Below are positions 35,384-46,808 of a stretch of DNA of 64,000 nucleotides, one piece after another. Source of the DNA: Emergomyces orientalis (lineage: Eukaryota; Ascomycota; Eurotiomycetes; Onygenales; Ajellomycetaceae); the NCBI GenBank assembly GCA_002110485.1, contig MOWL01000050.1, positions 186,001 through 250,000 on the forward strand, given 5' to 3'. The translations under genes were made by a program, and so were the position numbers. Within the stretch, counting starts at the first letter, position 1; each line of letters starts with the position of its first letter. Below the pieces are notes generated by a model. It was given only the letters and a program-made list of their open reading frames with translations, was not told the DNA's origin and did not search any database.

Positions 35384-36038
35384 AGATATCGCTGGCTAGA
35401 ATTGCAGCCAGATAGTAGGCTCTAAGGAGCAGTTGTACAAATCGCACGGGCTAACAAGCAGTAGGAGAGAGGCGATAGAGGAGATCTTTCTTTCAACAAA
35501 ACTAAAATAGTCCACAAACACAAAATGGCACTTATATTATGTTTGAGAATGTCCACAGGATACACAAATACAGCCAGGAAATATTCAGCGTTGTGATATT
35601 CTCGATATTCTCAAAGCAACAAATTTTTCTGGACTATCTTAACATAGAGAGTGTTAAAATAATATCTTTATGCGGCGATGCGAGTTTTTACACGAAAAAA
35701 AAAAAAAATTTCCAGGATGTTAGAGTATCACATGACTAAATTTTGGAACTTGGTCATGTGATGTCTTCAAGCTGATGAGTAATAGTCTCTTTCTCTTGGC
35801 ACACGTGGTTATAAATGTACGGGTGAATTATGATTACTAGTACCATGAAGCTTGACATTTGACATTTCTTTGGTGATTGGAGATATTTTAAAATAAAAAC
35901 TAAAATTTTTTTGAAAGCGGAATAAATGAGGACACCAGTTGCCATTGAGGTGTTGAAAATCAAGGTGAAAGATCTCTCAGGGTAAACAGTTGCACCTAGC
36001 TGCAGCACGGGAACTCCCTCATGAAATCCACGTAAAAA
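35384..36038. other. Intergenic, AT-rich
   Basis: This is the promoter side of REX1 (35384 onward) and an AT-rich spacer. A-runs lie at about 35695-35708. No gene seen. Confidence 0.45.
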
Positions 36039-36648
36039 TTAAGGAGTACAATGAAAATTACAAAGGAGCAAAAGAAAGTAGCATCTAAACCCATTCCAGT
36101 GTACTATCGCAAACCTTCCCAAATTCAAACAATTGATTTGTATCAGTTCCTCTCCTCCACAATCCGCTGCGCGTTTCTGAGCGCGGTAATTTTTTTCGCC
36201 CAGCTCCCTTCTTTCCTCCAGAAGACACTCCAGCTTCGTCTGAAGAGACTGCGGTGGTGACCTGGCATCCAAAATACTCAAAAACGGAGAACCGATATCA
36301 CTTAACTTGGCTTCAGTTAGCGACTTGCACCGATTTACGTGGCCTGATGACAACGTAATCGGTTGTTTATGCAATTGTCCGCCCCTTTTCCCCGTGGACC
36401 TTCATGTGGTTTTGAAGGTTCCAAAACCGAGAGAATGGTTTCGTGTGGCGTGGGCATTTTGCGATTGGACACGAGTAATCCCGGGGTGCTTTGTAGCGAG
36501 TTGAAATTCTATGCACCTCGCGCCGGTGTCGGAGAAGACATGCTCGGTCTGACAAGGCGCGCCCACAGCCAAGCTCAGTACATTGAACTGAGAGTGGTTC
36601 GTGTTTAGCTACATGTTGGGGACCGTTATTAGAACTGGGAGTTTCCAT
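36039..36648 (-). pseudogene. C2H2 zinc-finger gene, disrupted
   Basis: From the ATG at 36648 the minus strand encodes two C2H2-type fingers. The first is CTELGCGRALSDRACLLRH with a final H. The second is CPIAKCPRHTKPFSRFWNLQ followed by HMKVH. This resembles the paired fingers of a large Eurotiomycete family. The frame stops at 36367 directly after the second finger (93 residues). A different frame downstream carries KLECLLEERRELGEKNYRAQ, which looks like the coiled segment that follows the fingers in such proteins. No intron with usable donor phase joins the two frames. I infer a frameshift, so the gene is probably broken or makes only the short finger protein. The coordinates cover both pieces. 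Confidence 0.5.
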
Positions 36649-38978
36649 TAGTAATCTCGAGCGATACATATAATGTAGCATAGAGTAACTGCACGAACTT
36701 GTTTGGACTCTTGTCCATATGTACTGGAGGTGACAGTTGGTTCGGCTGGCTGTCACCCACAGCTCTAACTCCCTGACGTCTCGTGTTGCTGGTAACGAGT
36801 AGTTGACATTCTGAATGTGCTAGGCCGACGTTTCCTCCCGTCTAAAACAATGGGTATTTCAAGAAGTGGGCTGGCTGAAAAGGCTTCAAAAAGCAAATCT
36901 AAACTAAATAGATTCCCAGGGCTGGCAAAGGAAATGGGGCCTTAACATACGGCGGAAACGACTCAATTATCCACGAAGCTTGCTGCGCGCTAGCGCAGCT
37001 GGAGAAAATGGATTCTCCGTAAAAATCAACAGGGTTGGGAGGAACAGAATCGTAGTCTCACAGGCTTTTGTCAGGCTTCTGGAGGGGGACCAAAAGACAC
37101 AGGTGGTAGGCTCGTAAATAACTTACCGACTGCGGTGGTTTGAAGATGCATGGGCAATTCAATGAACGGCCAATCTGCCGGATTTTGATAGGCGGGGTCT
37201 GGAAAATCCACAACGCGAAGTAAAAAATGAAACCGCGGAGAAATCCGAAAGGGCTGGCGCCTGCAGGAACAAAAGACAAACTAACTGTTGGCCGTTCCAT
37301 CACTGCAGACAGACACAGGTGAATCAAACAAAGCGATGATGACAGAAAGGGATGAAAATGGACATGTACGAATCCAAATGATTCATATGAAAATGATTGC
37401 AGCAGAACGGTCCAAACATCATTCTAGCCAAAAGGAGTCCGTCCATACCTAGATACCAAATCCACGTGCCGGCACCTGCCCACGGCTAGCAGGTAGCTGG
37501 TAGGTGACACGTATGAATCCGTGGAAGTGTCAACATTGAGAACACAGATTTACCAAAAAGGATCTCCAGTGTCCAACTACAGCTTGCAACTTTGCCTCGT
37601 ACGAAACAGAACGTAACGAATGATATCCGGTCAGCTTGCAATATCTGACAAGGGTAAAGGCTCTTCGAATACCAGCACAGACGCCCATGTGCTACTCTAT
37701 TTATGGCATAGAGGTAATCCTATTAGGAAATAAGCTGATCCACGGATGTGGGAGTATCCCGGATACAATGAATTTGTATTTCCATTCCCGAGGGGTATGC
37801 ATGGTCCACTCGACGAGACGGTCGGCGCTGTTTTGGAGAGAAAAAGAATAAACTTGTTTTTGTCATTGAATTCTCAAAACTCGCTGATCACCTTTGTTGG
37901 TCGCATGGGCTGTCGGGGGCCTATGCCCCTGTACATCGGCCAAATACCAAACCATATCGATTCGTTTATTATTCGATATTTCGTGGGTGACACTATATAC
38001 CATATCAGACATGACCTCTCTCATGGAAACGGGAACGCGAAAAGAGAGCGACATACGGAGAAGTCGAGGATTAGCTTTGGAGTACTCTGGTTAAATAGTA
38101 ATTGTTAAGAGAACAAGATCATTCCTCAGTCATGGAGTCGTCTAATATTGACTTGGACACAGCCTTCCGCTGGGAGAGCCAACAATATATGTTTGGGATG
38201 CCAGCCAGGCCATCCGGAAGGCAACTCAGCCTCGGCCCTGCGCCAAGCCCTCACGGATTTCCGATGGCCAAGACATGAATAACGCGATTCGTCAAGGCCT
38301 GGAGGCAAGGCTCCCAGGCTGCATGCCAGGCAGTTTGGGCAACATTCGGGTCGCAGCTACGAACGAAGCTGAGAAATGATTTGATATACTGTTATGACAG
38401 GGCTGCAGGAATGACTAAGATGCCTTAAAAACTAGCTAGTTATGACCTAGATATTTGACTACATCATTGTTCTAGTGTTCGTCCCATTCTTGTCCCCGCC
38501 CAACCTATGTGTATGACGCCGTTGTCCAGACGAGAAAGAAACATCCGATATGCGCCAAGAACTTTGGGATCAAATTAACCTTTTAAGCTATCTGCGCTAA
38601 TATCTTGGCATTGATATTGTTTGCTTTGTTCGGCTTCTACAGCTCAACCCGGCAACAACAATTATCCGGCGCCAAGCAATCAAAGGCTTATGACAAATCT
38701 GATAACGCGATCAGACAATCTGATAAAAAATTACATCTGGCAACGGGATATTTCGAACAGACAATTCACATATATCCCGGAGACATTGCCATTGCCAACA
38801 CAGCCAAATCCGTGAACTTCCCATATTTTCTATCTCGATATCTGCTGATATTCTGTATATCTCCCGTTTGATGCGTATCCAACTGCCCGTCTCTCTGTTT
38901 CTCAGCTTTTGAAGGGGGGCCATTTACTGAAATCATACCCCGCCTTCCAACGAGAGAGCCACTTTGGAACCCGCGACC
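36649..38978. other. Intergenic, ends in GRX4 promoter
   Basis: No supported gene in 2.3 kb. Open frames are below 120 residues, overlap on both strands and lack motifs. The last 300 bp form the GRX4 promoter with the two GATA-type motifs listed separately. Confidence 0.45.
38696..38726 (+). promoter_or_regulatory. Two AATCTGATAA iron-GATA motifs before GRX4
   Basis: The decamer AATCTGATAA occurs at 38696-38705 and again at 38717-38726, in the same orientation and exactly 21 bp apart, about 250-280 bp before the GRX4 start codon. It matches the ATCWGATAA site of iron-repressing GATA factors (SreA, Sre1, SREP). Binding is inferred from the match and from the nature of the downstream gene. Confidence 0.65.
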
Positions 38979-39938
38979 ATGTCAACGCTGAACGAAATTG
39001 CTTCGGAGGAAGCCTTCAACAACCATCTCTCCTCCCTCCCGTCATCCGCCCTTCTAGTCCTCTATTTCCACACTCCCTGGGCTGCGCCATGCACCCAGAT
39101 GCGCACCATTCTCTCCACCCTCGCTTCCACCTATCCCGCCACAACTCCCCCCTCTATCTCCTTCGTCAGCGTCAACGCTGAAGAACTCCCAGACATCTCC
39201 GAAGAGTATGACGTTACTGCAGTCCCTTTCATTGTCCTTGTCCGCGATGGCAAGACTCTCCAGTCCCTGTCCGGCTCCGATGCAATTAAAGCCCGCGCCG
39301 CCATCGAAAATCACGCTGGTGTAGCTGCAACGGGCAGTGCCACTGGTGCCGAAAAGCAATCCATCCCTCCTCCTCTTCATGCAGAACCAAGAAAGGACAT
39401 CTCCACGTCCAGCACCTCTGATCCCCCCGATGCCACAAATGGCCCCGCTGCAACCCCCTCGGACCCCACGCCGCCACCCACCAAAGAAGAACTTTTCGCC
39501 CGCCTGGAAGAATTAGTGAAAGCTGCACCGGTCATGTTATTTATGAAGGGAACACCAAGCGCTCCGCAGTGCGGATTTAGCAGACAACTCGTTGGTATAC
39601 TCCGTGAGAATGGCGTGAAATATGGTTTCTTCAATATACTGGCGGATGAGGATGTCAGGCAAGGTTTGAAGGAGTATGCCGATTGGCCGACGTTCCCACA
39701 GCTGTGGGTAAAAGGAGAGTTGGTAGGCGGGCTCGATATTGTGAGTTTTCCTTTTTTTATTTTTGTTTATTTTTTTGGCTTTTTGACTCCCTTCCTCCCG
39801 TTGAGTTTCTTTCCTTAGCACCACCAACTGTATCTGTCAATAACTAACCAGCTGCTATTCCAATCCCAACAGGTCAAGGAAGAGATCAGTGCAAATCCGG
39901 ATTTTTTCAAAGACTATTCGGTAGCACCCCGAGCATAA
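38979..39938 (+). CDS. GRX4: Monothiol glutaredoxin Grx3/4 type (GrxD)
   Basis: Exon 1 is 38979-39740 (donor GTGAGT) and exon 2 is 39873-39938 (acceptor CCAACAG), giving 275 residues. The N-terminal thioredoxin-like domain (about 1-110) has WAAPC at 34-38 and FIVLVRDGK. A Pro/Thr-rich linker follows. The C-terminal monothiol glutaredoxin domain (from about 168) has MLFMKGTPSAPQCGFSRQLV with the CGFS active site at 198-201, then WPTFPQLWVKGELVGGLDI. The last exon reads VKEEISANPDFFKDYS. The protein binds a bridging [2Fe-2S] cluster with glutathione, delivers iron-sulfur and iron in the cytosol and nucleus, and signals iron status to HapX/SreA-type regulators in fungi. The start at 38979 is the first ATG giving MSTLNEIAS. 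Confidence 0.93.
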
Positions 39939-40750
39939 CATAAAGGACAATATTTTCCTCCTTTCCCCTGATTAAATAGCGCGATAGTAGTATTCTAAGG
40001 CAATAATAATGAATTCTTCCAACCGACTCTTCCGTTTTGAATCCCTTATTCTGCCTCATTCTTCAGAGTCATATACGCTTTGGTTCTTGGGCATATTTTT
40101 TGAAGCCGGGTTTTCCTCCCTCCTATTATTTGAACCATGGCGTACTTGAATAAAAGGCGACTTGGACATTTGGCATAACACCCCCACAGCACATGAGCTG
40201 TATCTTAAGGATCAGCTCATCATTATTAAGGTATCACGCATCGTGCGTGTCGATGCAATAGGCGTGGATCCTCGAACTGCAGAATTGAGCATTTGTGAAG
40301 GAGGAATACCGAGCACATGCGTGTGTCAGGTTCCAAAAGCCTAAAATCATACAATAATACAAAATAATCAACGATTGCGACAAAAATTTACAACTAAAAC
40401 ACATTAAAAGGGGAAAGGAGAGCAAAAATTATCTATCTCTAAAATTACAGGACACATCTGTTGGTATAATCTATTCAAATATTACAATTCCTCGTTCCTC
40501 TCCTGCTGCATGTTGATTTCCCCAACATAATATTAGATTCTCAGCACAAAGAGAACTCTTGGGCTCGCTGAAATGAATATCAGTCATCCTGATGAAAATC
40601 CGAAAACGAGTTATGTCAAAGTAGTAGCTACGGCTCCCTAGATCTCCACAATTGGGGGGTTTATTTTATTTTAATTTAATATAAAAAATTTTCCCCAAGG
40701 GATTTTAAGCCGCAGCAATGACTTTCATCAGCCTCTAACCGCTGGATGTC
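39939..40750. other. Convergent intergenic region
   Basis: This gap lies between the 3' ends of GRX4 and the dioxygenase gene. It contains short frames only. A T-rich run lies at about 40665-40690. Confidence 0.5.
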
Positions 40751-42364
40751 TTAATTTGGATCCTCAGCTTTTTTGACCTCCGTAGCAGTCTGCGCCTTTT
40801 GCACATATAGATCTTCCACGAGCCGGCGCGCGGGGTGATTCATCCAACTGCGTTGATCCTGCTCGCTCAACAGGCGAAATTTCGACCTCAAGGCATCTTC
40901 GTCCACGTATGCACCACGCAGCCATCGTTCGCCCGTGCTACCCCCCTCACCACTTCCCGATAGGTCGAATGCGTTCCTCGCATGCACCACGCGACGGTTC
41001 TGGAATATCACGCATTGGCCAGGTTCTAGTTTAACCTGGAATATGTTCTCTGGCTTGGCAAGCTCAGCGGCAAAGGCTTTCATGGCTCTAAGGTACAGTT
41101 TTACATCGCGGTCATCGGCCAGATGCTTTGTGATGTGGGAGGGTGCTTGGAACGGTGGGGAATAATTCACGTAGTTGACATAAGGGACGGGGTTGTGTTT
41201 TGGGGGGTTGTTGAGGAATTGCTCTCCACCCTCGATTTCGATTGTAGGGTGGGACTGTTGGTAATGTTGGTTGTTGTTCTTGTACTCGAAACGGGTTGGA
41301 GTTCTGCAAAGGACGTCGAATAGATCGGGTTCGTTTCGTAGCAGGCGTACTGCGGCCTGGAAAGTGTCTGCGAAGAGCGATTCACCGCCTGAGAAGGAAT
41401 TTCTTAGGCAATGAAGCAATTGATACCCAGGTGGGTCCTTCATATATAACAGATCCATGTGGAAGTCAAGGTGCTTATTAGTATAGGCAACATTTTTGGC
41501 ATCTGGGACGCTGCGCACATCCCACGTTTGGCCATAGAAGGAGTTGCGCAGCGGGCCCATGCGAGTCGCAATCTTCTCAACCATCTCAGCCGACTCTGGG
41601 ATATCTTTGACAAAAACTATACCCAAGTGTTTCAAACTGCGCATGGCGAGGAAGAATTTGGAGTCGTCCTCCATGTAATCCTGGAACGATACCCAATGCT
41701 GGCTCTGGTCCAGGATAGATTTATTCCACGAAGTGCGTCGGCCCTCCTTTGCCCGGAAAAATTTCTCAACTGCGGATAGCATAGATAATTGATGCGGTGA
41801 AAATGTCGATATATGGGACTCGTCATAACCAGGGATGTCATTGCGCCATGTTACAACCAGTTGGCCATCTTTAACCTCGACAGTTCGTGCGGAGATGTCG
41901 ATTGGTATATCGGACATGCGAAACTCACGTTGTTTCGTTGACTGGTCGATGCACTTGGGGCAGGTACAGGCATCTCGCAAGCGAATGCTATCGATGCGAA
42001 CAAATTGGTTATTTGGGGCCTTTATCATCACCTTTCCATAATCGCCTATTGTGGCAGAATGGATGGAGGGGATAACAAAGGACCGAACGGAGGTTGCGGT
42101 AGGGAGCATCCGCACCACCGGTGGTTCTGCTGTCTTGGCTTGCTTTACAGGTTGTTGGGGGGATGCGGAGTGGATTTTCCTCACGACCTGTCGAGCTGCC
42201 CCGGGAGCTGCCTGGGCTTCGGTGGAATCAGATGCGGCGGCATCACTGTAACTGGCTCGTAATTGTGGAATGGAAGGCGATACTGTTTTGCAGGCAGTCC
42301 GAAGCTGGCATGAAGCCGCCAGCCTCGCGCGAGCCTGGCGCAGAGGCGCGAGGGCAAGAGACAT
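40751..42364 (-). CDS. Gamma-butyrobetaine dioxygenase-like (TauD family), mitochondrial
   Basis: This intron-less gene encodes 537 residues. A basic, Ala-rich N-terminus (MSLALAPLRQARARLAASC) suggests mitochondrial import. The GBBH-like N-domain has LRDACTCPKCIDQSTKQREF, a zinc-binding Cys pattern. The TauD-type domain carries the iron ligands His302-x-Asp304 in LDFHMDLLY and the distal His461 in RRVVHARNAFD. LRGAYVDEDALRSKFRLL lies near the end, where the 2-oxoglutarate-binding Arg is expected. The family includes gamma-butyrobetaine hydroxylase (last step of carnitine synthesis), trimethyllysine dioxygenase and yeast Aim17. The exact substrate is not settled by sequence; the length and N-domain favour GBBH/Aim17. 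It is divergent from TPC1, with 375 bp between start codons, and both products are expected in mitochondria. Confidence 0.85.
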   Translation of the reverse strand: MSLALAPLRQARARLAASCQLRTACKTVSPSIPQLRASYSDAAASDSTEAQAAPGAARQVVRKIHSASPQQPVKQAKTAEPPVVRMLPTATSVRSFVIPSIHSATIGDYGKVMIKAPNNQFVRIDSIRLRDACTCPKCIDQSTKQREFRMSDIPIDISARTVEVKDGQLVVTWRNDIPGYDESHISTFSPHQLSMLSAVEKFFRAKEGRRTSWNKSILDQSQHWVSFQDYMEDDSKFFLAMRSLKHLGIVFVKDIPESAEMVEKIATRMGPLRNSFYGQTWDVRSVPDAKNVAYTNKHLDFHMDLLYMKDPPGYQLLHCLRNSFSGGESLFADTFQAAVRLLRNEPDLFDVLCRTPTRFEYKNNNQHYQQSHPTIEIEGGEQFLNNPPKHNPVPYVNYVNYSPPFQAPSHITKHLADDRDVKLYLRAMKAFAAELAKPENIFQVKLEPGQCVIFQNRRVVHARNAFDLSGSGEGGSTGERWLRGAYVDEDALRSKFRLLSEQDQRSWMNHPARRLVEDLYVQKAQTATEVKKAEDPN

Positions 42365-42739
42365 GGCGCCAATCTCTCTATGGGTCTAAGCTGTCAAGGA
42401 GCTGGGCAAGTGGGCGTCCAATTGTTACCGCTGCGGTGTTTGTTGCCGTCCTTGATGCTGCGGGGAGAGGGAGACTGAAGTTTGAGGGGAAACCGGGGAA
42501 AGGGCAGGAAAAGGCCAGCGGTCACGGGATCTGGGGGATTTCCAAGATATTTTGCCAATTTAGTTATATATTTTGCGGCGAATTCAATGCTCACTTCTCT
42601 TTATTTTATTTCTTCAGCCACGAAATAAATGCTCTCTTTGGGAATACCCAGTTAAAACCCTTCGAATCCCTTCTTTTACCTTTGAAAAGGGGGGAGACCA
42701 TCTGCTCTGCCCCCGTCACTACTTGGCCGCTCTCCGTGT

Positions 42740-43979
42740 ATGTCGGCTGGGGGGGAACATCTCAATGAGGAGGTGAGTTTGAATATTCAAATTAAATCTT
42801 ACATACCAGCTTGCGATGGCTTCCCTCTATTTAATTTTCAATGCTAATATGTCTGGCATATACAGGGCAACAGATTACAGGTAGTGGCTGCGGGCGCAGC
42901 TGCTGGCCTGGTCTCAAGGTATGTATGAGCCAATATAAGATGCTCAAATATATATATGTATATATACATCTTTAATATCTAACAATCGTCAGATTCTGTG
43001 TCGCACCCCTCGATGTCGTCAAAATCCGCCTGCAGCTCCAAGTCCACTCGCTGTCCGACCCCGTCTCCCACCGCGACATCAAGGGCCCGATATACAAAGG
43101 CACCCTCTCAACCCTCAAATCCATATTCCACGACGAAGGCATAACAGTACGTTTCCCATCTCCACACGAAACAACATACAAACCAAAACCAAAAAAAAGT
43201 AAAATAACTTAATTGACCCAAAATTCCAGGGCCTCTGGAAGGGTAACATCCCCGCCGAACTCCTCTACATCTGCTACGGCGGCATCCAATTCACGACATA
43301 CCGCGCCATCTCCCAAGCCCTCCAGACACTGCCTCCCCTCCCCTTCCCCTTCCTCCCGCACCCCCTCCCCCAACCCGCCGAATCCTTCATCTCCGGTGCC
43401 CTCGCCGGCGGCATCGCCACCGCATCCACATACCCCCTTGACCTCCTCCGCACCCGATTTGCCGCACAGGGCAATGACAAAATCTATTCCTCCCTTCTCG
43501 CCTCCGTGCGCGATATTGCGCGCACAGAAGGTCCCCGTGGATTTTTCCGCGGCGCCACCGCCTCCATCGCCCAGATCATACCGTACATGGGGCTTTTCTT
43601 CGCGATGTATGAATCCGTGCGTGCACCGATTGCTAAGTGGGAGTTACCGTTTGGCACGGGCGATGCGAGCGCAGGGGTTGTGGCCAGTGTGATTGCCAAG
43701 ACGGGGGTGTTTCCGCTGGATCTTGTTAGGAAGCGGTTACAGGTGCAGGGCCCGACGAGGGGGAGGTATATTCATACCAATATTCCCGTTTATGAAGGGG
43801 TGTGGAGGACTATGAGGGCTATTGTGACCACCCAGGGGCCTAGGGGATTGTATAGGGGGTTGACGGTTAGTTTGATTAAGGCTGCGCCGGCGAGTGCGGT
43901 GACAATGTGGACGTATGAACATGTTTTGGGGCTGTTGAAGGACATGGACCGTGGTGCTGCTGGTGTTGGTGGGGAATAG
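42740..43979 (+). CDS. TPC1: Mitochondrial thiamine pyrophosphate carrier
   Basis: Four exons (42740-42772, 42866-42918, 42993-43146 and 43230-43979) encode 329 residues with all phases matching. Donors are GTGAGT, GTATGT and GTACGT. The protein starts [11 protein letters not shown]. Three mitochondrial-carrier repeats are visible through [20 protein letters not shown] and [11 protein letters not shown], each followed by a G-x-x-G-x-x-[KR]G-type motif ([30 protein letters not shown]). The family imports thiamine pyrophosphate into the matrix for pyruvate and 2-oxoglutarate dehydrogenases. The short first exon of 33 nt is easily missed: the frame at exon 4 has its own downstream ATG codons. 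Confidence 0.93.
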
Positions 43980-44163
43980 TTGTGTGGATTGGAATCTTTT
44001 CTTCTATTCGATATGTGAAATTTCATATGGGTATGGACGACTTTTTTTTTGTATAATAAGCGCGTCTATTGTGGAGTTTTGGTGTTTCGTCTATGTTTTA
44101 CAGGGATAGAGTCGGAATACCCGTCTGGGGCCTCACTTCATATGTAGGGTATGTATGTATATC

Positions 44164-44214
<51 letters not shown>

Positions 44215-44857
44215 AGCAACACTATAAGTTACCAATAACTCATTCATTTGTTTATAAATTTCCTTTCACATTTATTCACCAAAATAACAACCTGGAATTT
44301 CAACTTCAAAGAAAGTTAAATCTCTCCAGGTGCTGTACAGTACATTACAGACACAAAAATCAATTCCTTTAGTTATCTGCCCCCAGTCTACTCCCGCAAG
44401 GTAGTAAAATCCCACATACCTCTAATAATCCATTCCCTTCTCCAACTAAACGACCACACACAAACGCCGCGGATTGAGCAGGTAATTACCTTGATGCCAC
44501 TTTCACTTTCAGTTTCAGTGTCCACTGCTCAATTATCCCCCTTCTCCTTATCTCCTTATCTCTTGGGCGAACATACTTACACCCAATAGCAGCATCTTTC
44601 ACACGAAAAATATGATCATCTCAAAAGAAACACGAATTGAATTGAAAAGAAAGAATGTAGCTCAAGGGGTGGCACTCTCGCAGATGCTGGCGCTGGCAAC
44701 AGCGGGGAACAAAAAGATGCAAAAGTTTCAAAACAGGTTGTTTGAGCGAGGGGACGTATCATAAACTATTCTGTTCTGTTTTCTCTCCTTTTGTTTGTAA
44801 TTTAACTTAAAAAACAAAAAAATTAATGAAAACGCATTGGATTATGGGTTCAGTTAT
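43980..44857. other. Convergent intergenic region
   Basis: This gap lies between the 3' ends of TPC1 and alpha-tubulin and includes the long TA repeat listed separately. No gene seen. Confidence 0.5.
44167..44210. repeat. (TA)n microsatellite, about 22 units
   Basis: Perfect alternation of A and T over about 44 bp. It is self-complementary and able to extrude a cruciform. Confidence 0.97.
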
Positions 44858-46808
44858 TTAATACTCAACACCCTCATCCCCCTCAGTCTCCAAACTATCA
44901 CTAGCAACTTCCTCATAATCCTTCTCCAACGCCGCAAGATCCTCACGTGCCTCGGAGAATTCGCCTTCCTCCATCCCCTCACCAACGTACCAGTGCACAA
45001 AGGCACGCTTCGAGTACATCAGGTCGAACTTGTGGTCGAGACGGCTCCAAGCCTCAGCAATGGCGGTGGTGTTGGACAACATGCTGACGGAGCGGTCGAC
45101 GGGGGCGAGCTCACCGCCCGGCACGCGCATGGGCTTCTGGTAATTGATACCTATCTTGAAGCCGGTTGGGCACCATTCGACTAGGTTGAAGGAGGTCTTG
45201 GCTTTGAGGGATGCGACGGCGGCGTTGCAATCACGGGGGGCAACGTCACCGCGGTAGAGGAGGGCTACGGCCATGTATTTTCCGTTGCGGGGGTCGCAGA
45301 CGACCATCTGGTTGTTTGGTTCGAAACCTACATTTGGATTTAGTATTTATTGTCGCTGAGGGGGTGTGGGGGGCTAAGAGAGTTTGTATATATACATTGG
45401 AAGGTAAGGTCGTTGATCTTGAAGCTTTCGTGGGAGCTTCTGTTGCTGGACACAACAGGTGCGTAGCTGATGAGTGGGTAGTGGATACGGGGGTAAGGAA
45501 CCAAGTTGGTCTGGAACTCGTTGAGATCGACGTTCAGGGCGCCATCGAAGCGCAAGCTGGAGGTGATGGAGCTGACAACCTGGGCAATGAGGCGGTTGAG
45601 ATGCTCATAACCGGGGCGAGGGATGTCAAGGTTGCGGTGGCAGATGTCGTAGACGGCTTCGTTGTCGACGAGGAATGTGCAGTCGGAATTCTCAATGGTG
45701 CTGTGGGTGGAGAGAACGGCGTTATATGGCTCAACAACGGCGGTCGAGACACGGGGAGCTGGGTAGACGGCAAATTCGAGCTTGGACTTCTTGCCATAGT
45801 CCGTGGAGAGACGCTCCAACAGGAGAGCACCGAAACCAGAACCGGTACCACCACCAAAGGAGTGGAAGATCAGAAATCCTTGGAGGGACGAGCAATTATC
45901 TATTGCGAGAGCTCTTAGTGCCTGTGGTTTATTAAAAAACAAAAGCAATAGGGGTTTTTCTTTTCTTTTTCATACCAGCAACACGGCGAATGCGGTCAAT
46001 GACACTATCAACGAGTTCCTTTCCAATGGTGTAGTGACCACGGGCATCTAGTAACAAAGTGTCAGCGGTCCAAAATTCTCAGCTGTTAACATGTAGGTAA
46101 TTCCATATCCATACAGTTATTTGCAGCATCTTCCTTTCCACTGATCAGCATCTCAGGGTGGAAGAGCTGGCGATAGGGACCAGTGCGGATTTCATCGATT
46201 GGCTATAATCAGTAAGTAACCAACCCTATATGATCGATAGTCTACTTTTCTCTAGAATACGAGACATACGGAAGGATCCAAATCGACGAAGATGGAGCGG
46301 GGGACATATTTGCCGCTGCCAGTCTCGGTGAAGAAGGTATCGAAGGAACCGGGTTCGCCAACATCGGGGGCTTCGGGGTCCAAACGACCATCAGCCTTCA
46401 ATCCGTGCTCGAGAAGATAGCTTGAATTTTAATAGACACGAGGCATTGGAGGTTAGTTATGGAGGGTTTTAATAATTCAGATGGGATCGTCGGGGAAAGT
46501 AGCAGGTAGAAAAGCGGTGAGGGAATGGGAGAGTAGCGTACAGTTCCCAAGCACTGTTTCCAAGCTGGGTGCCAGCCTGGCCGATATGGAGATGGCAAAC
46601 CTGGATGGGGTAATTAACTGTTAGTTATATCCAAAATGTATTGCATATATGGATGTGTGATAGATTTAGTGGTGTGGGTGGAAGGGGATGGATATATATA
46701 TGTTGTAATTTTTGGGGTGTTGTGTGCCAACGAACGCGGGTTGATATGGAGCGACGTGCAAGGGGTAAACAAAGGGAGACCTCAACAGCACCGTACCTCG
46801 CCTCTCAT
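44858..46808 (-). CDS. tubA: Alpha-tubulin, seven coding exons
   Basis: Exons 46808-46797, 46600-46542, 46420-46270, 46202-46115, 46047-45976, 45899-45396 and 45327-44858 add up to 451 residues with continuous phase. The first coding exon is only 12 nt (MRGE). Landmarks are [20 protein letters not shown], then [57 protein letters not shown] (the GTP-binding tubulin signature GGGTGSG), [20 protein letters not shown] and [20 protein letters not shown]. The catalytic Glu region for beta-tubulin GTP hydrolysis ([13 protein letters not shown]) is present. The protein ends EGVEY with the terminal tyrosine usual for alpha-tubulin. It forms microtubule heterodimers with beta-tubulin. Confidence 0.95.
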
